NCBI GenBank assembly: GCA_019914995.1
Contig: CM034132.1
Location: 7,301,524-7,365,523 of the forward strand
From: Acanthochlamys bracteata
Taxonomy: Eukaryota > Streptophyta > Magnoliopsida > Pandanales > Velloziaceae
Reading direction: 5' to 3'
Length of the DNA stretch: 64,000 nt
Part shown: positions 23,974-34,690 of the stretch, piece after piece
How the letters are laid out: every line of letters begins with the position of its first letter
How positions within the stretch are numbered: position 1 is the first letter of the stretch
Program-made: the position numbers and the translations under genes
The notes under the pieces: generated by a model
What the model saw: only the letters and a program-made list of their open reading frames with translations
Told to the model about the DNA's origin: nothing
The model's database searches: none

Positions 23974-24137
23974 TATAGTGGGTTTTCAGAAGCAGAAGAT
24001 GGGTTTTGCTTGGCTGCTACGAGGGAAAGGATAATAAATTGTGATTTTTGTTTTCGTCTCTCTCCATTTATCCCCTAGAAAATGAAAGGTTTGGGAGAAA
24101 TACAATGACTCGGTTTATAGTATTAGACTCTTTGATG
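23974..24137 (-). promoter_or_regulatory. Core promoter and leader of the DUF3082-like gene
   Basis: On the minus strand, ACTATAAACC at about 24112-24121 is a TATA-like box some 140 bp before the ATG at 23973. The sequence between looks like an ordinary leader. A MITE target duplication starts at 24130, only about 10 bp further upstream, so anything beyond was separated from the core promoter by that insertion. Confidence 0.45.
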
Positions 24138-24387
24138 CATAGTTATAAAAATCAGAAGTTAATTCGAAATGTTGTTCGAATCAACCAGTATCTAGTTTAG
24201 ATAGCACTTAGATTTTTTTAATATCGGAGCGATTGATCCAGGCGGACAGGCGGATAGTCCGAATCAGAACGAGTCGGAACGGAATAATTACACAAATATT
24301 TTGTTTGCAGATTCGGATCGATTTTCCATCCGAGTCGATGATATTCAGGTCGACTCGGACAGTCCGGTTCGAATCTGCTTAACTATA
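24138..24387. mobile_element. hAT-type MITE, 250 bp, with perfect 8-bp target duplication
   Basis: CTTTGATG occurs at 24130-24137 and again at 24388-24395. The element begins CATAGTTATAAAAATC and ends AACTATA, giving a short imperfect terminal inverted repeat (ATAGTTA). The interior is rich in GGATCGATT/GACTCGG-type words. It has no coding capacity. Confidence 0.75.
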
Positions 24388-24589
24388 CTTTGATGATTTT
24401 AACTTTCTATGTTATAGTCTTAAAATAGATTATTTGATTAAATAAGTCATATCCAACACAAATTTATTTTTCTAAATAACCTTTCAAACTTTATTTTTTA
24501 AAATAATTTTTAATGACAAATTTTCAAATACTCTCACTTCTAGTATACTTAACCAAACCCTCCCATCTCCCCTCTCACAAACTCTTGAT

Positions 24590-25426
24590 TAGGGTGACAA
24601 TTTGAGTTGATAAATCAGTCTCAAATCGATCTATTTAATAATTTGGTTAAATTCGTTCAACCATAATCTAATTTATAAATTTATATGGGTCAATATTATC
24701 AATTCTAATCCAATTCACTTAAAAATCGAGTCAAATTCAGGTCGACCCATTTAATAATTAATATTTTTAATTTTTAATTATATATTTTTAAGCTTGAGTG
24801 AAATTATAAAATCAATTAGAATAAATATGCACGATATTCTTGATGACGAGATATAGTAAGCGTCCGTCAAAATGTGCATTATTTAGTATCTTTATCGGTT
24901 CTTTGAATATTTCAAGATCTGTTTTTATTTTTATTTTCTAAAAATATGTAGTGACAGCTAAAATTTTATGATTATAAATATATAGTAACATTTTCGATAA
25001 AAATCTTGATAAACATAACTAGCTGACAAAATAGATAAAATTTTTATACAAAATTTAAATTCGTTATTAAAGAAACATCTATATAGTAATACTTTCGATA
25101 ATATTATAATTTTCATTTTTGCATTATTTTACTAAGTCATGAAACTAAATGATTAATCATAAATATAAAATATTATAAATTACTATTATCGATTCTTTTT
25201 TATTACTAATATTTTATTATACAATAAGAACAAACAAAAAATGAGTTGTTCCTTTAAGATTTCGTAATTCGAATTGCTGTGTCAATTTCGGATCAACCCA
25301 TTTAATAATCGAGTCAAATCATTTTAATTCAACCGATATATTTATAAAGTCAAAATTTTCAACCCTAACCCGTATTAAATAGGTTCAAGTTAAATTTTTT
25401 GCTCGAGTCATATATTGTTATCCCTA
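24590..25426. mobile_element. Non-autonomous hAT-type element, about 0.84 kb
   Basis: It begins TAGGGTGACAATTTGAG and ends ATATTGTTATCCCTA, so the terminal repeats are TAGGG followed by a related stretch. Flanks are CTCTTGAT (24582-24589) and CTTTTGAT (25427-25434), 7 of 8 identical. Subterminal regions contain matching words (ATTTAATAATCGAGTCAAAT-type) in opposite orientation. The AT-rich centre encodes nothing. Confidence 0.7.
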
Positions 25427-25434
25427 CTTTTGAT

Positions 25435-26000
25435 CTTTTCTTCCCTTTATATGTATCTCTTCTCTATCTTTTTTGTTCCTCCACCCGTCCAATCTTGCTC
25501 CAGAATAGTTAAATATAGAAGATAAGAGACAGTAAATAGTTTGAATATTACAATAATATATCTAAATATATATGATATTTATAAGAAATAACTATTTTGT
25601 AGAAATATGTGACGTTATAATATGCTTATCTGAAGAAGATATACAATCTTCTAAGAGTTGCAATAAGTTTTTAAATCCTTTCAAATTTTTTATTAAATGA
25701 CACTAATTGTATATTGAAAAAGATCTATTAAGACTATTAGTGTGTTAAATGGCATTAATCACCCTATAAATAGATATTGGGCAATAAATTATATATTTGT
25801 AATATAGTTGGCAGACTCGAAGCGGACCGTTCGGATCAATCCAAAATATTGTTGACCCGGACGGCAAATCAGTTCGAATCTGCAAATAAATCATCTGCGT
25901 AATCAATCCGTTTACCCATTTTGACCTAGACGATCCGTCCATCCAGCTCAACCTAGGATGTTAAAAAAAAATCTTTACTTAAACTTATCCAGCTTACTTC
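25435..26000. other. AT-rich spacer with a GACCCGG-type repeat block
   Basis: No gene. 25810-25960 is a GC-richer block full of GACCCGGACGG / GATCCGTCCATCC-like words. It resembles parts of 24240-24370 and 63580-63740, and is probably another decayed MITE whose ends I cannot define. Confidence 0.4.
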
Positions 26001-26560
26001 GATGATGAGATCATTTGTCGTCGTCCTCTCCTCATCACTCTAGTTCTCCCGATCTTCGTCTGAACGACTCTGGTTAGGGTTTCAGGCATTCTCCGAGCAA
26101 CTCCAATATTGGCAAAACTTTGCAGCTACGTCTTCTCCCCTTTAGGTTTCTTCTCCAACTGGATTTCTTTTCTGTTGGTGATCCGAGTAGTTATCGATCG
26201 ATCAATCTATATCGAATCGCTATCGAAGCTCATGTGATGCTTCTGACAACTAGCTGAGCAAACCATGTTGTAATCTTCTTCGCTCAACCTGTGAAAAGAA
26301 CACTCACTCTCTTTCTCTCCCATCCTCCTACATACTCTGCTTCACTGGAAAATTAACAGCATAATTAGAATCGAGATCAATGTGTGATGGTGTCGTCTGG
26401 ACCGTTCCGATAGAAATAGCGTAGCTAATCATAGCCACTGCTACTACTGATGCCCTTTCTCCCTTCACTGCAATTCATACCAGTCAAATTGCCGGCAATC
26501 TCACTGATATTTGTAGCGATAAGTTCTTATATGTAGAAGAATAGTTAACTCACTCCCTCT
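26001..26560 (+). other. Leader-like or pseudogene region, no frame recognised
   Basis: A GC-richer, pyrimidine-rich stretch resembles a plant 5' leader (TTAGGGTTTCAGGC near 26070). Every frame is closed quickly and no domain is recognised. Confidence 0.25.
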
Positions 26561-29000
26561 CATTACTCTCCATTCCCATATTGATCGATTTTCTTTTGAA
26601 TTTGTGGTTTTTTCTTAAGTTTTTTGTGAAAGTTTTATCTTAAGAAATTTGATCTTGTTATCTATCAATGGCAGCTTTCTGTTCAATTTTTTCATTATTA
26701 ATCGATGTGAAAATAATGCACAACACGGTCAATCTAACCGCATTGAATGCTCCATAGGCAACTCCTAACTCGATCATCCACGTCTTTCTCGAGAGTTTCA
26801 AGAGAGGAAATGGGACATTAGATCTTCTAAACCATCTTGTCATAATTGCAAAGATTTAGCGCGGTATTGTGTTGTTGTTGAGTTTGCTAAGGAAAAGGAA
26901 TATAACAGCATTGACGATGGATGAACTCGTCGGAAAAGAAACGGGTTATATTATTTTCATCGGTATTTATATTGTCTGGCATCTGACTAGAAATATTGAC
27001 CTACGAGTGAACTTGCTGACCTAGTGAGTTGACTTGCCAATCTGTAACCGGAACACCATTCCGAATTCACGACCAGTTCAATTCTTCCAACATTGGTTTG
27101 TAATGCAAATATTTAATGTGAAGAGCAAAAACTATTTTAAAATGATTTAACAAACACAAATTTGAGAGGTACTAGTTATTTGAACTCGCAACTTCCCAAA
27201 GTGTTAGGTTATAAAAAACACCGCAATGTTAGGTTATAAATAAAAACATTGAACCCTATCTACCCAACCAATCATATGAAAATTAGTCAAATGGTTAGAA
27301 ATTTAATTGTTATTTACATTGACATCGATGACGATACAAATTTCTTATCTTAGTTTTTCTGCCCATGAGCAAAAGTAGTTCTAATAGAGATGCATCTACA
27401 TAATGAGCAAGAGTTGGAATGTATTACTTTTTTATAATTTATTTTTTTCTACTAAAGTCACTTTTTAATTTCTACACAAAATAAAAAAAAGTCACCTAAC
27501 TTATTTCTATCAACAAAAGAATTCAAAATTTTAACTCACTTCTAATAATATTGTTTTATAATAACTTACTTTTAATAATTTATTTTTTAATATCTCACTT
27601 TTAATTCAAAGAAAATGAGGAATCCTTTTGAAAAGGAGGAATGCTTGAAACAAAAAGTATTTTAAATTTCTTATAAATAAGTTTTATCTTTTTATCTCAA
27701 AAAAATAAAAATAAATAATAATAAGATCATAAAATATAAAATTATCTATATTTTCTAATTCTTTAAAAAATTTTATAAAATAATCTAATTTTTTTAAATA
27801 TAAATAAAAATAGAAAAGAGTTTATAATCAAAGTCAAACAATCTCTAAAACTTTAACCATGTTCCACCTTATCTCGTGTTTGTAAATTTATATCTTTAGA
27901 CATTAAGTTCAAAATCTGAACTATTAGTGATAATTGTAATAAATAGAAACCGTGCATTTCATCATCGTGCATAGTGCAGTGTATTTGTATTCGATTTAAG
28001 CAAACCTAAAGCATATTGCATATAGGTAGGAGACGTTTCACAGTGCTTAAAAATTAAAATTTATTTGAAATAAAAGATATTTAAAAAAGTTTTACAAAAC
28101 GAACTTATTTTTATATCAATAATATAATTATACATATAAAAACTTTATTAATTTAAATTTTAAAAAATTATAAATTTATTAAAAAATATATAATATCTTT
28201 TTAAAAGGATAAGCATTTGAAAAGTTTTTTCAAACGTCGGGATTGCGTTGTATACTGGTGGTTTAGATGAGACTTATCATGAGAGGAAACAAATAAAAAT
28301 TGCATTTTCAGAGTATTTCTATAAAAAAAAAAGTGAGAGAAATTTAAGAGGGCTTTTGATAATGCATTCCAAAAAGTAGCTTTTAATTTTTATTTTTTAT
28401 TTTTAATATAAAATAATATTAAAATAAAATTTATTATTTTATAAATTTATTTAAAATTTCAAAATATTAAAATTTTATGTAGTAAAATTTTTTTATTATT
28501 TATTTTTATTATTTTTTATTTTAAAAAAATAATTTTAAAAAACACTCGCTAATCTGAACCTCCTAATTAAAAGTTTAATCTAATTCATCGTACCTCCAAT
28601 TTGATGTGGTAATAAATCCCGACCTTGACGAAGCATGTCGTGTTTAGTATAACTTAAATGAATTGCTTTAAAATTTCCAAATTAAAAGTCATAACACTAT
28701 AAAAATCTTTTCTTTCATATTTAAAAGTCATAAATAACTTTTTTAAAACATTTTCTAAAAGAGTTTTAGTTTTTTTGGTCATCTAAAAAACAACTACTCT
28801 TTGAGTTATTTCGAAGAGTTTTATAAAAAGACCGTTTCAATTAATTTTTTTAAATTTATAAATTGAAAAAAATTTTAAACAGTAATTTAAAATATTTAGC
28901 TACATAATTTATAAGTAATATTTGTGATTTATAAGTCACCAAAAATAAAAACTACGAAACCTAACTTTTTAAAAAATCACACGAAATTTTTTTCACCGCT
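26561..29000. other. AT-rich intergenic region with MITE-like repeats
   Basis: No gene seen. 28360-28560 is an inverted, diverged member of the AT-rich family also found at 34428-34690 and 37375-37625. Confidence 0.4.
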
Positions 29001-29327
29001 GCCGTAAAATGACTGTTGTCCATTCTAAGTTCATTAAATTACACACATATATATGTCTCATACTCGCTCCTCTTTTCTTTCTTATTTCTCATTTCTCTCT
29101 ACTCTCCCGAACGCACTCGTCACTCCTCTGCAATCCTTTCTCCTGCAGCCATGACGCCAATTTTTCATCTTTCTTTCTCCAGCTTCTTTCTCCTGACGAC
29201 CATCCTTCATGTTTCTTTCACTGAAGCTGAATCGAGCTCGTGAGCGCGTGGGCCAGAACCGTAGTCATTCGTGTTTTCTTCCCCCATGCCGACTCGTCCT
29301 GAAAATTTTTGCGAGTGATCGAGGGAG

Positions 29328-29457
29328 ATGTAAAGTGTGATCCATGGCCGATGTTCTTCCGTAAAGAATGTAATCGAAACTGGTCATTCCTCGTTGGGTT
29401 CACAGTCAGTGGAGCACACATCACCAAGTTCACCTCTAATCTCATTGGTAATTACAA
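29328..29457 (+). pseudogene. Mitochondrial ATP synthase 6 kDa subunit fragment
   Basis: After an ATG at 29328, the frame of AAG TGT GAT reads CDPWPMFFRKECNRNWSFLV, then GFTVSGAHITKFTSNL, ending at a GT donor (29458). It matches the plant 6 kDa ATP synthase subunit (N-terminus like MRKFDPWPVFFKREW, single membrane helix, about 55 aa). The ATG is out of frame: codon 2 appears to have lost one base, leaving ATG-TA-AAG and an immediate TAA in the ATG frame. No exon for the expected acidic C-terminus (TEEDAKNS-like) is seen downstream. I call it a broken gene fragment. Upstream at 29151 an unrelated ATG opens a 30-residue hydrophobic peptide that I do not treat as a gene. Confidence 0.72.
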
Positions 29458-29945
29458 AATTGTTTTCATTTGTATTCATTTCTTTTACATTGACTTATTT
29501 GTTTAAACTCATCTGATTTGTTTCTACTTTCAACTTCAAATGTTTGATGGAGGTAGAAATCTCTCTGTTGCTTTATATTTTCATGTAAAAAAGTTGAATT
29601 TTTCAAAAAAGTATTGCTCGCTGGTGTTTGATGGAGGTAAATTTAGTTTGTTATTTTGTAATCTTAAGTTTCAAAACCTAATAACTGAATCTTTTTTGCA
29701 GAATTGTTATTCATTGGTGTCTGATTGAGTTTTCTTTCGGATGAGTTACTGTTTTAAGAATTGTAAGATACAAACTATGTGAATTGCTGTAGTTGTTGGT
29801 TTTTCTAACTTGAGTTCTTGTTGACCCAAATTGTCTATATGTTGGGACTTAAGAAGCTTGCTTTGTTAATGGAGTCTTAATAAAATTGGAAATATTATTG
29901 AAAACTTATAAATGTTATCTATATGAAATTGGTAGATTAAATTTT

Positions 29946-30013
29946 AGCATGGAGTTATTTGAAGATGTTGGAATGAAATCTTTATTTTTGCAGCAATTCA
30001 TTATGGATTGCAG
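29946..30013 (+). repeat. Direct repeat, copy 1
   Basis: GCATGGAGTTATTTGAAGAT followed by a diverged GTTGGAATGAAATC and TTTGCAGCAATTCA; the same series recurs at about 30680-30742. Confidence 0.7.
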
Positions 30014-30472
30014 GTAGTTAGATGCATTAGTGAATAGTGATTCTGCATTTAGTTATAGGTAAATTAACTAATTAAAAGCTATAAAAGTACTTAAAAATGA
30101 ATGAGTGTGTTTGATATGGTTTCAAGATAACTTAACATGGTCATTTACTTCAGTAAGAATGCTCCTCTTTGTTAGCAATGTTAGCATGATAAAATTCAAG
30201 AGCTTGAGCTTAGCACCTGGGATATCTATTGTTCTATTTGTATTAGATTGTGGATCCTTGCAAATAATTTTGTGTTCAATGAATAGTTAGAGCTATTGTT
30301 CTACAGTTCAAAAATTACATTTATTTTGGTGTTCTGTTTGTAGTAGTGTTTAACTGCTGTTATGCATGACAATTTAAGTTTATGTCTTTACTCTAAGGAT
30401 CATTCAGTGGCATTTGCACCTTTAGGAATTTGTAATGTACCTTTTTCAAGTTCTCCAACTTCTGTATTATAG

Positions 30473-30616
30473 GATCGTGTACCAGTATTTTTACTTGAAA
30501 AGGCAAAAGCTTTCATACAGAATGAGTTGGGCTGTCCAGTTGACATACTATTCAAGGAATTTAAAGACAGACCAATCTATGCAGCTATCCTCGATTAGGT
30601 GTTCTTCTGCTACATA
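30473..30616 (+). pseudogene. ABC1/UbiB-family kinase exon fragment
   Basis: After a TATAG acceptor at 30472, one frame reads DRVPVFLLEKAKAFIQNELG, then CPVDILFKEFKDRPIYAAIL, followed by D and a stop. This aligns with the plastid ABC1K/ADCK family segment DRVPAF..EKA..FIE.ELG.P...LFKEFEDRPIAAASLGQV. The stop falls where the conserved Gln of the LGQV motif should be (TAG for CAG), preceded by Asp for Gly. No neighbouring ABC1K exon is found. It is a single captured or relict exon, not a working kinase. Confidence 0.72.
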
Positions 30617-30679
30617 TAGTTTGGAGTCTGCAGTTTTGGGTTGTTACCCATGATAAACCAAATTTACATCACATTAGTT

Positions 30680-30742
30680 TTGCATGGAGTTATTTGAAGA
30701 TGTTGAAATGAAATCTTTGTTTGCAGCAATTCACTATGAATT
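30680..30742 (+). repeat. Direct repeat, copy 2
   Basis: Matches 29946-30013 with a few substitutions and a short deletion in the T-run. The two copies bracket the ABC1K-like fragment at a spacing of about 0.73 kb. Confidence 0.7.
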
Positions 30743-30749
30743 TTATTTT

Positions 30750-33700
30750 TGCATGGAGTTACCAGCTTACGTGATTCATCTATACTTGTCATTGAAAAAA
30801 TGGTTTTTCACTGGTAGAGGATATTGATGCACTACCTGGACGTCATTTTCTAGTGGAAGCTGTTCCATTTAGTAAAATGTTACCATGACAAATCCACTAA
30901 ATGGTGCCCTTGAGAAATGCCTAATAGATTATGTGATTTCAACATGTTGCTGGAGTTTTTTTTTTTCGATGAGCTTTGAAAAGATTATGTTATAACGCTC
31001 TTATGCTATGCCTTTCTTTTCATATGAAGAGAATATGTGCAGTGTGCCTTTTCTTTGTATGCGAAAAGCTGTGATTGCCTATTGTAGCATATTTATAATA
31101 TAGTTATAGTGTTATCGTAAATAATCGTTTTTGTATATGATGCACAGAATGATAGTTACATATATAAATAATAATGTATTTTTATATTTGAAATTGACTT
31201 CAAAAATATTTTTATGTACTAACTTTAATATAATAATATTTCAAAACATTTATACAGTTATATTATTATTTCAAATAAAATGAAGTAAGAAATAAAAAAT
31301 ATAAAAAATATTCATAAATAATTTATATATATATTATAAAGGGTATTTTAATTTTTTTATATTGTTTTTCAATTTTTCAGTTATTTTTGCCAAAAACTCT
31401 CTTCAATTTTAAAAAAAAAACGTTAGTTTTATCCAAACACATATCTCCTTTTTCCAAAAAATTTATTGCTACTTTTTTTTTAAAAAAGTAAGAAAAATAA
31501 CTTTTTCATAAAAGTTAGAAACTTTTCAACTTAGCCAAACGGCCCAAAGTCTCGTATGAGTACGACGTCATTTGGGTTATTCAATTAAAATACTCACTTA
31601 AAAAATTATTTTGAAAATTTTTTAAAATAAGTTTATTTTTAGTATAATTTTTTTTAAATAATACAAAAAGTATATAATGATTTGATAAATATATATATAT
31701 ATATTTATAATGATTTAAATTTTGGAAGAAATTACAAAGCACCAAAATGTGGCTTTGAAATTAACTAATGTTAAGGTTTTTACAGTTAGTAGCTACATAA
31801 AAGGACTTCTTTTGTCCTTTGGAAAAGAAATATCTCAACTTAAAACTTGTTTACTTAATATGAAAATTACTAAAAATAGAATATAAAAGATAGATTATTT
31901 AACAACTAATTATTTAAAGTAGATTTAATTATTATTATTAATTTTTTTAAAGTATGTTTAAAATTAAATTTAGTTTAAAATATGGTTATAGAAGTTAAAG
32001 TTTAAAAATAAATTATAAATTTTGGAAAACTTTAGTGACAATGGATACAAAACAAAAGTTTGCCCAAATTCAATTTTTAATGGAATTATAAGTAAGCATG
32101 GCGTTAGAGGATGCGCATATCAGAGCTCGCATGCCTGTTAGATATGTTTTAAATATAAAAGTTTGAAATGATAATAAACTCCTAATATCTTTATATATTA
32201 TTATCACAAGCAAGTTCAGAGCCTAACATACTCCGAAACCCACGAGCAATCCATGTCATCATGGCTCAGAGCAAGTATGCCCTGAAACTCACCGATAATT
32301 CATATATTTTAGTGTCCGATATGCTGTAAGCCACCGGATCAATCAGTATCTCTAAGTGCCCAGTATGTTCTAAAATTCACCGGTATCAACATCTCATATA
32401 AGTATCTATAATATAATATGTTAAGACAATACTTGTCAGATTTTGAATTGTCCTATATTAATCCAGTTCTTAACAAATAGATACAATAAAATAGATTTTT
32501 ACACAATAAATATGTTATACCTAATTACTTCAATGCTATCATAAATTATACTCATATATGTTTGAAAAGTAAGCATTGACATGTAACAATTATATCTAAC
32601 AATTATCTAGAACGAGACGATTTAAATCGGCAACAACTAGTCTATTTTCAATCCAACGATTATCTAAAAAGAAATTAATCAATAATTCATCCAATAATAA
32701 TTACAAATACACGGCATAAGGATTTCAACTCACATATAAGGTTGAGCCTGCCCTAAAGCGAAGTTCGCCGGATTTCAACGGGTAATGAGTCCGGTCGGGA
32801 GGGTGTTAAACACGACAAAAAGTAATAGCAACACCAGTAGAGCTCAACAAAAATGGTGACGAGCTTTAAGCTTAACGTCGACGGCCAGAATGATGAAATG
32901 ATGTTCGTCGGCGACTCACGTGCAATCACACACCATGATGAAAATCAATGCAAATAAGTGAAGGAAAAAAGAATTAGTAAGCTGAGAGGAGTATTTTCAG
33001 CTACCTAGCATCGTTGGATTAGTGGTGAAAACAACTAGGAAAAACTCTGCATTGCATAGCTTACGGGATTTGCAACGATGACTACCGTAAGGGAGAAGGA
33101 TGATGGCATGATAGCTGTAACAAGATAATTGTCGCCAGAGGTGTTAATAGTGTGCAGAGGAGGAGCTTGAGCTAGTGTGGTGGAGTTGAAGATGGTGGCT
33201 ATCTAGCTTGACATAATTATAGATATAATTGATATAATGGCTGCCGGTAGCCACTAGTCATATTTTGGATGTAAGTGGTATTTTATATTGGTTATTTTTT
33301 TATTTTGGTAATTAGTGATAAGTATAATTATTGCTAATTTTACAGATAGGTAATTGGTGATAAATATGATTATTGCTAATTGTACATGTGTCTTTCTATT
33401 GAGTTTTTTGGAAAGTCATGCTGAAATTTATTAATTTTGGTAATTTATTGATTTGATCAAGTTTTGATTCAGACTTACTGAATTGGGCCGAATTTAGATC
33501 TCGTCGAGGCTCGATTTAATTCAATATCAGTTAGGATCTGGTTTTGGGTGTTGAGAGACACCATGCTTTGTTTTGTTCTTCTCACCAAAAAAGAGTAAGA
33601 TACGAAGCAAGAGCTTATGCAAGTTTGGGCCCAATAGAGGCCTATGAAGTCTGTAACAGCAGGCTTCATTTGGAAACAGGTGGATGATTCTCATTTTACC

Positions 33701-34427
33701 CACTCTTTATAAACTGTCTGAGACATATATAGGCTTGGTCTATTTAATTCCTGGTTACATTCAACTAATTAACTAACTAGTTTAAAATTCCTTAGTATGT
33801 GTCTGTGTATAAGGAGAGTAATATTAGCGTCCAAGCATTTCTGTCGGACTTTAAAACATGGATTTAAAAGAGTTCTAATAAATTTCGGTTGGAATCATTT
33901 GCTTCACTGAATTTTTTTACACTGTTTCAAAACCAAAATCTAAGTAGGCAAGAAATGAAATGCTAGGTACTGACGGATCCCCTACAAGTCCTTCAGTTTT
34001 GTCTACTTTTGCTCCGAGGGGACACTAAAATGCCAGAAGGTAACAAACTAATATCAAAGCTGAAACTCAATAACTCACGTAATAGTACTTGGTCCTGCGT
34101 GTTGGATCGTTCATTGGTTTGAAATTTTAATGATTTTGAGCGGGCGGTCAGTGGTTTTACTCGGTCTCTCTTTAAGGCATTTAACCAAATTGGTTGAACA
34201 TCTTACTCAAATTCTTGCGAGTTTTGGGTCTTTGTTAGTAGATGTAACCACAACTGGAAACAGCCCTGTTAAGATATGTTGTGATGGCCATCAAACTATT
34301 CATGGGTTCCTTGATGTCTTTTCGTGGATAGATTTGCAATGCTATGCTTAGGAGTTAGCAACAAATTGTAAGTTTTTCCAATTACTAGATGAACTACACA
34401 CCATTGCTTTAATCACTTAGACATTTA
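30750..34427. other. AT-rich intergenic region
   Basis: No gene recognised. 31540-31555 holds AGCCAAACGGCCC, which looks like one terminus of the GGCCGTTTGG MITE-like family. 32200-33200 is GC-richer, possibly degraded retroelement sequence, without any domain I can name. Confidence 0.4.
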
Positions 34428-34690
34428 AGAGTGCTTATAAAATAGAATTTTTTTAAAATAAAAAATATTTTAAATTTTTTTAAAATAAAAAATATTTTTT
34501 ATTTTTTAAAATAAGTTTTAGTTTTTTTATTTTTAAAAAATAATAAAAATATGTAATAAAAAAAATTTAATTACGTAAATTTGTTTTACATTTTGTAAAT
34601 TTTTAAATAAAATTTTTAAATACTTATAAAATATGTATTTAAAAATATAAAATAAAAAATTAAGAAATAACGTTGGAGAAATGTTAAACC
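34428..34690 (+). repeat. AT-rich MITE-like repeat, copy A
   Basis: Shares a colinear series with 37375-37625: GTGCTTATAAAATAGAA, TTTTTAAAATAAGTTTTA, AATAATAAAAATATGTAATA, ATACTTATAAAATATGTATT, then AATGTTAAACCAA. No coding content. Confidence 0.6.

Noticed and set aside
29151..29243. 30-residue hydrophobic frame (MTPIFHLSFSSFFLLTTILH) upstream of the ATP synthase fragment
   Set aside because: It resembles a signal peptide but has no mature region. A chance frame in a T/C-rich leader is the simpler reading.
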